64,000 nt of DNA from Amanita rubescens. Its lineage: Eukaryota > Basidiomycota > Agaricomycetes > Agaricales > Amanitaceae. The position numbers and the translations under genes were made by a program. Numbering within the stretch: the stretch's first letter is position 1; the number at the start of each line of letters is the position of its first letter. The notes below the pieces were generated by a model, which was not told where the DNA came from, ran no database searches, and saw only the letters and a program-made list of their open reading frames with translations. Below, piece after piece: positions 48,451-60,609 of the stretch. Location: contig WION01000012.1 of the NCBI GenBank assembly GCA_015039365.1, positions 496,001 through 560,000 on the forward strand, written 5' to 3'.

Positions 48451-50556
48451 CTATGCCTCTCCTAGTCGCTCAGCGTATACTTTCCAAAGGATGCCTCCCA
48501 CCTCACCAATCTCCAGTACATGACTTCCTACCGGTAAACCAACCGTCCATCGGCCCTCCTTCTCTTCATCCTTGACCACAGTCCCATTCAGTTTGACCTG
48601 CACCTCGCCTACTTTAGTCGCCTTTTTCTTTACTACGGGGGTCTTGGACTTCGGCGTAGACGACTTTGCAGGTGACTTTTGCGAACGTGTTTTAGCTTTA
48701 CTCTTTCCTTTCTTTCGTCCATTCTTAACCGGAGCTTCTTCGACTTCCTCTTCTTCCTCTTCTTGTTTCGGCTCTTGCTCTGCCTCCTCTTCACCGCTGC
48801 TTTCCTCTTCTTCATCGTGGAAAAAGGCGATATCTCCAACAAGCACACCCGTCTCAGCAGGTAATAGCCTCATAGCCCATGATTTGACCCCGTCTCTGTG
48901 ATCCAAGCAGAACTTTCGGTTGTAAGGTTGAATACGCAATGAGGCATATTTCAGCTGGTGGCCAGATGTGGCAGACGGGGTGGGTGATTGAGATTGAGTA
49001 ACATGTGACGCCTTCTGCGCTCCTGGTATTGATGTTGCACTTGCAGCAGTGGACGCGTGGTACAATGCGTTAGGATAGTGAGCATAACCTTGAGACGTTG
49101 GCTGTGTGGATTGAGCACCTGGTTGGGTTACAGCTGGAGTCACCTTGGCCTGTTTTTGCGGGGTAGCCACAGGCTGAGAGGCTGACTGAGCTACTGATGA
49201 AGACGTTGAAGTGGTAGCAGCAGTAGCGGCTGGTTGAGCAGGGGCTTTTGCAACGTTTGCTGCTCCCAGCGCAGGCACCCGAAGCGTGATGTTTGAGGAT
49301 GCTGATCCCTGGGCTTCAGAAGACGTTGTGACTGCAGCAGACGATTGCGCGGCCTGCGGTTTTATCTTAATTTTCGTAGGAGCAGGCTTGGAATACTCGG
49401 GCAATGCAAAGGGAGGTGGAAGGTCGGACATAAGTTGTCGGAAATAGTCCTAGCATAAATTTAGAGGGTATCCATGACGTACAAATAGACTTACGCGCAA
49501 AACGCGAGCATCTTCCCATATCGGAGTACGCTCTTGATTGAAAGTTAACGCATTCGAAAATACAAGCTCGACGTCTGCTGCGAATTCAGCTGCGCTCAGA
49601 TATTCTTTACGTCTGATGTGTTTCTTGACGAGCATAAGGGATCGTTCTTCGTATCATGACGTACTCACAAATATATTCTCAAAACACTGTGGACGCTTTA
49701 TTTCTTTATAATAAATAGCCCATTCCTTCTTGGAAGGCAACTCCATGAATTCGGTGGATAAAATGCGACCTCTGCGACAATCATCAACGTTATATCAGAG
49801 AAAGACAATGGGTACATACGAATCATCGGCTTTTTCGACGAGTTTCTGCAATCGAGATTTTATCATCCTATACATGCTTGGTGCCTTGGATTTTCCTTTC
49901 TCGCCTGAGCCGCCATCAACATTCTCAACGTCTGCAGCCGAAGGAACCATTTTCTCGTATGTCTTGTTGACCAATTTCTGTGGAAAACGTGCTCGTTTGC
50001 TTTACTTTTTCTCGTAGTTCAGTTTGCTCACCAAGAGATCCTTTGCATCCTTCCATATTTCACTTTCCTTAATATTGTACGTTTTGGCATTGGTAAAACA
50101 AAGCTCGAAGTCCGCTCTGACTGCTTCTAAAGTCTGATATGCATTGTTGTCGAGTTGCTTCTTTATGTCCTCCAAGGCAATTGGTTTCTGTATTATCTGG
50201 TAATAGTCTGGATACTGGCGCTTTGGGGGCTTTTTGAGATATTCGATAGAAAGAGTGCGACCTCTTAAATATTGAAGAAGAGAAAGAATTGCGGAGATGA
50301 ATGCCAAAGGGTCGAATAAGGCAGGAAATACGCACTCCTTGTTGACTGCATCCTTCACAATTTGCCACAGTCTCAAGCCTTGTTCTTTCACCGATTCTGG
50401 CTCTTCCTGACCACCGTCATCCATCTCGTTCGACCCAACTGTTGCCATGGACGCATCCATGTCCACTGGGGTACCAACTCCTTCTTTGCGACGCTTGGGA
50501 CGTGACCCTTCTGCCGCGGCGGCAGTATCAGAAAGGTCAATTTCTCGCTTCATCAT
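48451..50556 (-). CDS. RSC4: tandem-bromodomain protein, Rsc4-like (RSC/SWI-SNF remodeler subunit)
   Basis: The start is MMKREIDLSD (ATG 50556), followed by a basic nuclear-localisation-like stretch (SRPKRRKEG). Bromodomain 1 has GRTLSIEYLKKPPKRQYPDY, YQIIQKPIALEDI and LCFTNAKTYN, where the Asn is the acetyl-lysine contact. Bromodomain 2 follows after introns (RILSTEFMELPSKKEWAIYY, KEIKRP, VFSNALTFNQERTPIWEDA). Two bromodomains in one protein with a long Ala/Ser/Thr/Gln-rich linker and a conserved C-terminal beta-rich end (LKYASLRIQPYNRKFCLDHR, then the acidic run SSGEEEAEQEPKQEEEEEEV and GRWTVGLPVGSHVLEIGEVG) match fungal Rsc4. It therefore probably binds acetylated histone H3 in an RSC-type complex. 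The last exon (48451-49431) is one long frame. The acidic-basic tract in it is low complexity. Confidence 0.85.
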
Positions 50557-50728
50557 TCCTTCCTTCCTCTTCCTTCCTACAATTCTAGAGTCAAACGCAC
50601 GGGGAGCAAGTCGCCAGCAAAGACGACGGCAGGGCAAGCAGCTATACCCTTCTTGTGTCGCAACTTCGGGATTTCTGGGGTCTTACGGGGCATCACGTGA
50701 CTATCGGTGTTGTTTCTGATAAACGGTG

Positions 50729-52572
50729 CTACAATTCGACGAGTCTGCCGATCGCTAACTCTCTTAACTGTCTATACGCTATTCTCGAATGCTTGTTAAG
50801 TCCTCCACTGAACGCCCAGGATGCATCCTTCCATTCATCTGCGCCCTTTAATGTATCCCGCGGTGGCACTCTGTACTTTCGCAAGACATCTGGTCCACCA
50901 GGCTATTCTTCTTTCAGATATCGACTCCAAAAAAGTCTATTGTATAACGTACATGGGCGGCCATATACTTCGTCGCGTCGACAACATAACCGTTGATCAC
51001 CAGGACACACCGCTCATTTTCTTCTGCGATATAGTCGAAGACTTCGCCTATATTCCAACACTCTAGCCTTACATCGTCAACGGGGCCCCGATCATCTCTT
51101 TTTGATTGCATGTACTTGGCAGAGAATTGTATTTCTGCGTTGGAAGCCTTGCGGAGCCCTGTTACCAGGCGCAGGTACCATAACAACGTTATAACCCATC
51201 TTGATGGGTCCCAAGCTAGCCACGATGGTTCTGACCTGTAATCAAAGGGGAAAGTATGCTGTGGGATGATGTGAGTAGTGAGAAATGCAGATTATCTGTC
51301 ACAGACATGCTAACAATTTGGTTAGCGATAATTTCATCCCCAAGTTAGTGACTTGCGAAATTATGGTTTCCCTCCCCACTGGTCAACATCGCAAGGATCT
51401 ACGGAAGAACATGAGAACTAGGATGTGACGTTATGACAATCTCACAAGATTTCCGCGCGACGTGTTTTCGTCACTGTATGGCTGAACACCGTTCCAGTGC
51501 GCTAGACTAGTATCAAGAGCAGTCATGATGTGTCCTTCCAAGGCAAATGTAAACTAACGAGTTGACGAAAAAGGTGCAGTGCCAATCTATGATGTTTACT
51601 TTTAGATGCTGAAATAGCTGAGGTTTAGAAAGTACCTACTAATCACCAAGGTCACTAAACCAGCATAGATAAAGGAGCCAACAATATCATCCCAACACGC
51701 GCCCACCAAAGTGGGAAGTGCTAGTCCGATTAACAATGCTAGCGGCACTGACGAGCGGATGTCAACGTCGTGCCATCGCAAGCAATTTAACTTACCATAA
51801 TATTTATGCTGAAATTGAACCACTAATGTACGTCAGTTTACCTTTGACAACTCTCAAGTGAAGCTTACACACCAGGATCTGATGTGAGGTCCTGTTGATC
51901 TATGCGATCCATTCGTTCGTAACGCCGCTTGACGAAGAGCCATCCGACATGAGAATACATCAATCCTTTTGTCGCAGCATAACTGAATAGTTCTTAGGGG
52001 AGATAAAACGTTATATCTTGAGTTCTCACGGATCATTCACAGGATCATCCGTAAACCGCTGTTGTAGAGTGAATAAACTGGGAAAATTAATCAACACAGA
52101 AGACGTACGTGATGCAATCTATGTCTCAAGCACCTAGCATATTCCTATGCTAAATACTGGAAATCTCTAATATTGCGAACACTTACCACCACTACACACG
52201 TCGCCGTGGGGGTTCATTCAGAGATAAGAAAAAAAAGTATGTTCATACCTTGATTGAACCCTGGAAAGCAGACGTTCCCATGATAGCTAGCCCTATGCGG
52301 ACCGCAAGGCCAGCCCGGAAAGCGCGATGCGAATACATTCGATGGTACCCAATTGTAATTCTGGGCTCAGTCTCGTCAAGTGATAACGCGGTCAACATGG
52401 AGTCTTACCCAAATTGCCCAATCTGCCAACGTATTGCTGCTAGAATTAGAGTCGCCCTAGGTACCGCATGAATTGGTCGATAATAGAGGCCAATTAATGC
52501 AGCAATGTGGGCGGCGGTGAAGAAAACGATGTTGCTCCACCAAATTGTGACTTCACTCTTTTGCGCGCCCAT
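50729..52572 (-). CDS. OLE1: delta-9 fatty acid desaturase with cytochrome b5 domain
   Basis: This ER enzyme puts a double bond at C9 of palmitoyl- and stearoyl-CoA. The likely start is ATG 52572 (MGAQKSEVTIWWSNIVFFTA). Many small exons carry the diiron histidine boxes: ITIGYHRMYSHRAFRAG (box 1) and WWCLRHRLHHRFTDD (box 2). Box 3 is GEGNHNF joined to HTFPFDYRSE across an intron whose donor is GCAAGT, not GT; the usual box is HNFHH, so one His appears absent. A long Ole1-type stretch follows (SWLAWDPSRWVI). The C-terminal cytochrome b5 domain has GEVFDYIAEENERCVLVING and TKYMAAHPGGPD, whose His ligand and HPGG are split by an intron, then WAFSGGLNKHSRIA. The stop is at 50729-50731. It is a long mosaic of micro-exons, so individual joins may need correction. 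Confidence 0.88.
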
Positions 52573-52871
52573 ATGACTGCGTACTTGTGCTGGGTGTCAA
52601 TCTGAGCTGCCGCTGCATGAAACCTGGGGCTATATATCACTGGCCATCTTCCCTCACGTAAAGCGCTGAAAGAACGGTGGTTGCGACCGAAAACGGACAA
52701 GCCTTCATCATAGTAAGATAAGCGTTACATCCGTAAGCTCAAAATTATCCAATTCCATACTCCATATAGTTGATCTAGAAGGTATTTTGTAAAGTATGTG
52801 GACTATACGAGTGTAACGTGCAATCCATAAAGTATGCAAACGAAAAGCGATCCAGAAACCTAGATCAAAAG

Positions 52872-54067
52872 TTAACTTGATTCGGTGCCTTCAAGGACCG
52901 ATGGAGATTCAAAGACAAGCGGTGCCGCAGGGTATAAAGTAGCATACTCCTGAGAGTGAGAATCCAAAGCGTATCTGACTTCACGAACTTTGTCTTCCTG
53001 AGTTCTCCACATGTGCCATTCATTCTGGCCGACTCCCATTCCCATACCTTCGCGCCGAAAAGACATGGTGCTCTCGACCCACATGCCACCGCTCATATGA
53101 ATTTCCTTGAGCCCAAGTGGAACCAAGGTTCCTAAGAGTTGGGTGACGTTCTGGCCGTTGATACCGGAGCCGGGAAGAATAGAAAGCCCCCACGGATCAT
53201 TTTCAATGACGTCCTTCCTTATTTGAAAGAGCTTCTTGAGAGCGTCCAGAGACCCTGGGGCTGTCGGTCCGTGTCCGCTATCGTCATGTATTAATTAATT
53301 ATGGACGTGGTCACGTAACAAGGCTTTGGTTATCTTACCTGGTGAGAATTCGAGCGATACCGCCCATACTGGCAATGTCATGTATAGCTAGATGTAGCGT
53401 GAGCTTAAAGTACCGCATAGCACCGACCACTAACCTTCTTCTGGATTCCGCGTCATGTCAAACGCCCGGTGGAAGCACACTTGATAAAAGTGTTTAAGAA
53501 AATACGCTTCTAGCAAGAGTCGAGTTCTTTACCCTCTAGCGGAAGTGCTGCATCTATAAGCCTATGCGCGGTAGTGAGTTAAACATGTGGCGTGGCTCAT
53601 ATGCACGCGAACCTTTTCATACACTCGACGTCCACGCGACCATCGGGTGTCAGTGCTCCGGTGACGATGCCTCGAACGTCACATTTCTTGAAAACATGAA
53701 TATCCGCGAGCATGATGCCAATTTCTTCTTCCGAATAGACAAAGTCACCCGTTCGAGGGCGCACCATAGCCTTGATCGACCATGAACATTAGCCCCCTCC
53801 AAGGAAGAAAAAGTGACGGACCATAATGGAAGCATCCCCAATCACGCTTTGAACAGTTGTTAAAAGACCGAGGCTGGGCGTGGTGCCTCCTCCAAATCCG
53901 AGATTTGCGCAGAGTTCTAGTCTGTCTGCACCACCGTGAATGGCACTAATATCTGTCTCTGATTCAGTGTAAGCGGTAGAGAGAGAAACGATACGGTACC
54001 TCACTGCCGACTCGACCGAGTCGATGCAGACCTCGAGCAGGACAGGCAATGCAGAGACTTCAGTCAT
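52872..54067 (-). CDS. copper homeostasis protein CutC family
   Basis: This is a TIM-barrel protein of the CutC family, linked to copper tolerance in bacteria and animals; its molecular activity is unsettled. The start is ATG 54067 (MTEVSALPVLLEVCIDSVES). The family signature follows (GGADRLELCANLGFGGGTTP with SLGLL), then MVRPRTGDFVYSEEEIGIML and VRGIVTGALTPDGRVDV. After an intron come LIDAALPLEVCFHRAFDMTR, then GIARILTSGHGPTAPGSLDA and LKKLF, and SILPGSGINGQNV. The C-terminus (PLGLKEIHMSGGMWVESTMS) includes the HMSGG motif seen in family members. Five or so short introns join cleanly. It is adjacent and divergent to MAP2, 176 bases apart. Confidence 0.9.
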
Positions 54068-54243
54068 TTAGCTCGAGTTCAACACGTTCGACGTTCTAAA
54101 TTACTTTTACCCCCCGTGGGTAACTTCAGGGCAAGGCATCCAGGGCCAGCAATAGGTTGAGGGCGCTGGACGAGTGAGATCGATAAGGTGAAGGTCGTGG
54201 AAGAGTCACCTGATCCCGTGCGCGACACTTACTATCAACCATC

Positions 54244-55845
<1,602 letters not shown>

Positions 55846-55940
55846 AAGAGGAAGTGATTTGAAAGTTGATCGGAGACAAGCCCCGCATTCGCGACGAGGG
55901 AGGCTCTATGTAGTCCTGCTCCTGTTCCATACCTCAGACC

Positions 55941-58153
55941 ATGACCATTCTTTTTCCCTCCTGGCTATTTGGCTACGCTGGTCCTCGTGGATCATCAACA
56001 GACCCTTCTCTTAAAGTACCTGACAACTTCTTACCAGCAGGTGCCCTTAAGTATTATGCTACCCCAGGCATTCCCCCGCCCTCAGCTCGCGTAGATCCAA
56101 AACTAAAACTACAGCCAAGGCGCCCAGTCAGACTCTGGCACTGGTGGAAATATGGCTTACTCGTCGCCACAAAGGGTCCGTTTTATTTTGCCCTACCACT
56201 TCAACCCCTCATTTCCTCCCCGCAGCAACCGAGGTCACAACAGAAGTCATTGCCCACCATATACGCGGTCCCCGTCGCAAGACATGGGGGATTGAGATGA
56301 CAATCGTCACAAGTCTCGTCCGCGGCGCAGCTAGACATAGTTCACTTCGTAGACATAGTCAGTATCCCCGAAGTCCCCTTGTTCTGCTTCTGATCCTGCC
56401 ATAGGGCACTATCCGCATGCTCATGAGCGTCGGCGGTCTGGCTCCTATGCCTTCCGATGCTCTCGTGACACCGGTTACTTTTCGTGTAAAAAGAGGCAAC
56501 TCCGCGGCCTTCTCGCAGAGTTTGACGCTCTGGAATCCGGAACAAGAGAATTATCCGGAGAGTGGATTGTCGGAAGAAGAACATGGCAACGGCTCCAAGC
56601 TGAATGGAAAGCTGCCCATCCGGGCTTCGGCTAAACGAAAAGAACGAGTCATTCTATACATTCACGGAGGTGCGTAACTGCCGAGTCTTCTTTCTACCAA
56701 TCTTATTCCGCAGGTGCATACTATCTCTCGAGCGCCGCTGCACAACGTTTGATATCGATACCTCTCGCGAAGCACACGGATTCGCGAGTCTTCGGTGCGT
56801 CACATTTCCCCAATCTCGTCATAACTTCCTAAAACGATTACCATGCAGCGATCGACTACCGTTTAGCCCCGGAAACGGTCTTCCCAGGCCCGCTTCATGA
56901 CGTCGTCAGCGCTTATTTCAGACTTATCGATGACCTCCACATCCCTCCAGAAAACATCATCATAAGCGGCGACAGTGCAGGTGGGGGTCTCTCTCTTGCT
57001 CTGTTAATGTACCTGCGCGACAATAATTACCCCCTACCGTCCGGAGCCGTGCTCATGTCCCCATGGGTCGGTAAGTTGTCCCTTGACTGCTATTTTTATG
57101 TCCAGGTCTCACTCCATCATAGATCTCACGATGAGTTGCGAATCATGGGATTCCAACGCCGACTGTGATGTAGTGCCAGTTCCCACCCCGGACAATCACA
57201 TGAATCCCATTGCGTTGTATCTCGGCGAACAGACGGAACAGTATCTGGCGCATCCATACGCAAGCCCCCTCTTTGGCGATTTCACAGGATTGCCTCCCTT
57301 GCTAATTCAGGCCGGAGACGCCGAAGTCCTCAGGGACGAGATTACATTACTGGCCCACAAAGCCACATTAGCCGGCGTATCCGTAAGGCACGAGTTGTAC
57401 GAAGACGCCGTAAGCCGTATTCATCTTCCAGAAAAAAAAGTGTGGTGACGTGACATGCATATACAGATACATGTATTCCAGGCGTATCCATTCCTTGTCG
57501 CTTCTCATCAATCATACATGTCGATGCGCGACTTTGTCAGAAATATCCTCCCTCAATATCCAGATTCACTCGCCGAAGATGCTGGCCTCCTCGGCCGAGA
57601 AAGAACTCGAACAAGAAATCGACAATGATAATGCCAAAATTGTCGGAGGCGACGGTGTCGCAAGCGCAGACATGGAGGCGGGTCGCAAGGCTCTTGTAGC
57701 CAGCGCCGACGTCGTGGAAAGCGATGGTGAAGACGGCAAGAATTCTTATCCAAGTTGGGTCCGGCCGAAACATTGGTATTTGGATTCTTCCGACGAGTCG
57801 AGCACCCTCGATATTGAGAGTCCGCGTCCAACGACATCTGATGCGAAACATACGACGGATCAGATCTGCCATTTCTCTCGTGCTTCCCAATTCATCCAAT
57901 CATCAGCTTCAGCGCCGCACATCGCATGCTCTTCCTGACGGCTCGCAAAATGCAGGAAATGCAGGAACCTCCGCCGGCTTACAGTGCTGTTCCGGACGAT
58001 ATCATGTCATCCATTACATCACCTCCATCCCCTTCAATACGTCGTAAACAGCTAAACGCGAGCCATCACGATTTGACGTCACTCGTCAACAATTGGACAC
58101 AATCCGGTCCTGCAAATCAAACTCTGCTATACAAGAAGGAAAGTTTTACATGA
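55941..58153 (+). CDS. alpha/beta hydrolase, hormone-sensitive-lipase/steroid-deacetylase type
   Basis: A serine hydrolase whose substrate is not evident. The N-terminus (MTILFPSWLFGYAGPRG) is followed by a Pro-rich stretch; a 50-base intron joins LLVATK to ATEVTTEVIAHHI. The oxyanion motif of the HSL family appears as KERVILYIHGGAYYLSSAAA, then VFAIDYRLAPETVFPGPLHD. The nucleophile elbow is IIISGDSAGGGLSLALLMYL. The acid residue is in GDAEVLRDEITLLAHKA, and the catalytic His in the exon reading IHVFQAYPFL. The C-terminal extension after position 57540 continues with DSLAEDAGLL in one frame, SAEKELEQEIDNDNAKIV in a second and HRMLFLTARKMQEMQEPPPA in a third. Frame changes near 57583 and 57920 have no plausible intron and look like one-base errors. 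The true C-terminus is therefore uncertain. Confidence 0.8.
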
Positions 58154-58271
58154 CACGAACGATCTTATATCATCCCTGCACTAATGCTACATTATTGTAT
58201 TCTGACGGTGGTATTCTATTGGCGGTATATCTGATATACACACGTCCACGAGAGTTAGTCCAGTGGTATAA

Positions 58272-59818
58272 TTACGTGACCTGCTGCGCAGAAAACCTTA
58301 GGCTCCTTTTGTGTATATCCAACTCTTCAATGACATTCATGAGCGCATTACATTCCCACTTGCCATAAATAAATCCTTCATAAAGCAATGTTGTCCCTAA
58401 CCAGGCAAGGAAAATCGTGGCGACAATGATGATGGGGTTGATCCAGCCGTGGTTAATCCACACCGAAGCCACGATGGCACCGACGAGAAGGACGAGGCAG
58501 GCAGCGAAGGTAAGTAACTCTTTCTTGGACCGATGTTGAGAATACCGGTAGCATGTTGTAAGTGCATTAACCATAGTGTCTATTGTCTCTGTAGCAAGTT
58601 CAGAATCCACTTCAACGGGCGGCCTTCGACGTCCAATATCTACTACGTCTTCGGGGTTTTCGGGTTCGGGTATTGTAGTGACGACGTCAAGCGTCGCTTC
58701 CAAACCAAAATGGTCCGAGTACGAGAATGAGTAACCAGGCACCTTCTCAAGCATGACTACCTGGCAATTAGAAGCGCGGATAATGTACTGCGGGCTTAGT
58801 CGGGACGATTTCCGTGGCTGCCGGTAGAATATATAATCGAGTCGCTTGCCGAGGTGTTGACGAGCATGCGGATCAAGAGGTTTGCCTGCTGAATATGAAT
58901 TGAGCGGGGAGTCGGCGGTGACACCGTACTTTTCGACAGCCTGCAAAGCATTTGAAATGGTTTGCGTATACACGGACTCCGGGTGCGTGATGACCCATGA
59001 ATCACTAAGACCGGCATGTTCTCGAATGACGGCGATCGGCAGGGTTGTTGGGATACTATTAAAATCGCCCAGCTGCGCATAAGAAATTAATTAAAAGTTC
59101 AGCATTGGTCAGCGGAGACAGCGTGGAAACTGACAGCTATCACATAGCGTCCCAGCTCGGCGGCTTGACGTGCCAGCTTGGAAAACTCCCATGCATTGAC
59201 GATGCGATGGGCTCTATTGTATTCGGGGCCATCTTCTCCACCTTTTGCAAAGAGCTACAAGTGATTGTGAGACGAGGCCGAGCAAGACGCGTTTGTCATT
59301 ACTTACATGTGTATTGAAAATTTGGATGTCCCCCAGCACGGGGTGTTTGACTACTACGCTGACGGCAGCCTTGCCCACAAACCAGTCTCCACCCTTGACG
59401 TCTAAAGGCGTGCCATTCAACGAGTAGGGATGCATTGAACAAGCGACAATAGGAAATCTTGAAAAAAAGACGAGACCAGAGCCAAGGGCACCACTAGCGT
59501 AATGTGTCATCTATCAAAGGCAGACAGCTGGCAGGGATATGAGTAATACCTGTAGAAGGACTTGGAGTAGGGCAGCCTTTTCGATACGCTAGCCTGTACG
59601 AGCTGGTAGTCTGCCCAGACCCAGAGCTCTTGTAATGCGACAATATCATAGTCGGAATAAGCAAGGTGATTGGCAATGGCCCGAATGCGTTGCTGGCGGT
59701 GCTTCGAGACGAATTTGAGACCCCTTTATACTGTTGAGGAGACAGAAAGAGGGGAAAGTGAGATTGAGGATACTTACCAGCAATTGAGGGAGAGGAGCTT
59801 GATTTGACTCTCCGTCAT
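58272..59818 (-). CDS. ISC1: inositol phosphosphingolipid phospholipase C / neutral sphingomyelinase (Isc1)
   Basis: It cleaves complex sphingolipids to ceramide and a phosphorylated headgroup in mitochondria-associated membranes. The start is ATG 59818 (MTESQIKLLSLNCW), which after the first intron continues as GLKFVSKHRQQRIRAIANHL. The catalytic endonuclease/exonuclease/phosphatase fold is clear: DIVALQELWVWADYQLV (Glu of the metal site), GLVFFSRFPIVACS, DWFVGKAAVSVVVKHP, IFNTHLFA, AMGDFNSIP (Asp and Asn) and SYSDHFGLEATLDV (catalytic Asp-His). C-terminal to the enzyme domain are two transmembrane helices (FAACLVLLVGAIVASVWINH and IIIVATIFLAWLGTTLLYEG), as in yeast Isc1, and a short cytosolic end (HKRSLRFSAQQVT). 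It is head to head with the NTF2-like gene, starts 30 bases apart. Confidence 0.93.
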
Positions 59819-59847
59819 GGTGGGCAGGGAAAGAGGAGCTTTTGGAA

Positions 59848-60437
59848 ATGACCACCGCCACCTCGAAACTCTCGTCTTCTGAGTCAGTCCCAAGTTTCCT
59901 CTTTTCCGCCCGCCTCGCTCAGCTTTCCAATCTTCCAGCATAGAAATCGCAACCCGCGCTGCAGACCACTTCACCCGCATCTACTACTCTGCGTATGACG
60001 CTGAGACCCGTCTTTCAGACTTGCCTCACTTTTACCGTCCTTCCTCCTCTTTGACGTGGAATGGCAAACCTTTTCAGGGTACGGATGGCCTTCGCAGGCT
60101 CGTCGAGAAGATGCCACCTACGAAACACGAAGTGCAGTCGTTCGATTGCCATCCCATACCGGGTACTTTTTAAATCTACCCACACCCTATCCTTCAACCA
60201 ATCACGTCTTCAGGTACCCAACCCCCTTCGCTCCTCCTGGTAGTCTCGGGCAATGTCACTCACGGTCGGGGTCCAGCAGGGAACCCTCCCAGCACGCACT
60301 CCAAAACACCCGACGGTCATCCCCGCGTTTTCTCCCAAACATTCTTGCTCACGCCGGATTCTGCGGCTCCAACGACGAAACCTGGGGAAGTCGCCAAGTA
60401 CTTTATTAGTGCGGATACGTTGAGATTTGTGGGGTAG
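59848..60437 (+). CDS. NXT1: NTF2-like mRNA export factor (NXT1/p15 type)
   Basis: Small NTF2-fold partner of the Mex67/NXF1 mRNA export receptor. The core reads IEIATRAADHFTRIYYSAYD, then LPHFYRPSSSLTWNGKPFQG, then LRRLVEKMPPTKHEVQSFDC with HPIPG. The second half reads VVVSGNVTHGRGPAGNPPST, a long loop, then VFSQTFLLTPD and YFISADTLRFVG before the stop at 60435-60437. The V-x-G-x-V and F-x-Q-T-F-x-L-x-P blocks are the NTF2-domain hallmark. The ATG at 59848 (MTTATSKLSSSESVP) is likely, but its join to the core needs either a segment of only 29 bases between GTTTCC and CTCAG or an indel, so the N-terminus is uncertain. Confidence 0.82.
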
Positions 60438-60609
60438 ATATGGGATCAGCCTTCGTCGCTTACATGTCTTGCCGAACTTCTAGCCCCGCTGATTAATATC
60501 AACAGGGATTAATCAATCCCTAGGACGAATATGTATTAGATCGAATATGGGCAAAATACAATACAATGCGGCAGTAACGAGTCTTCTAATTAGAATACAT
60601 GAACAGCGC

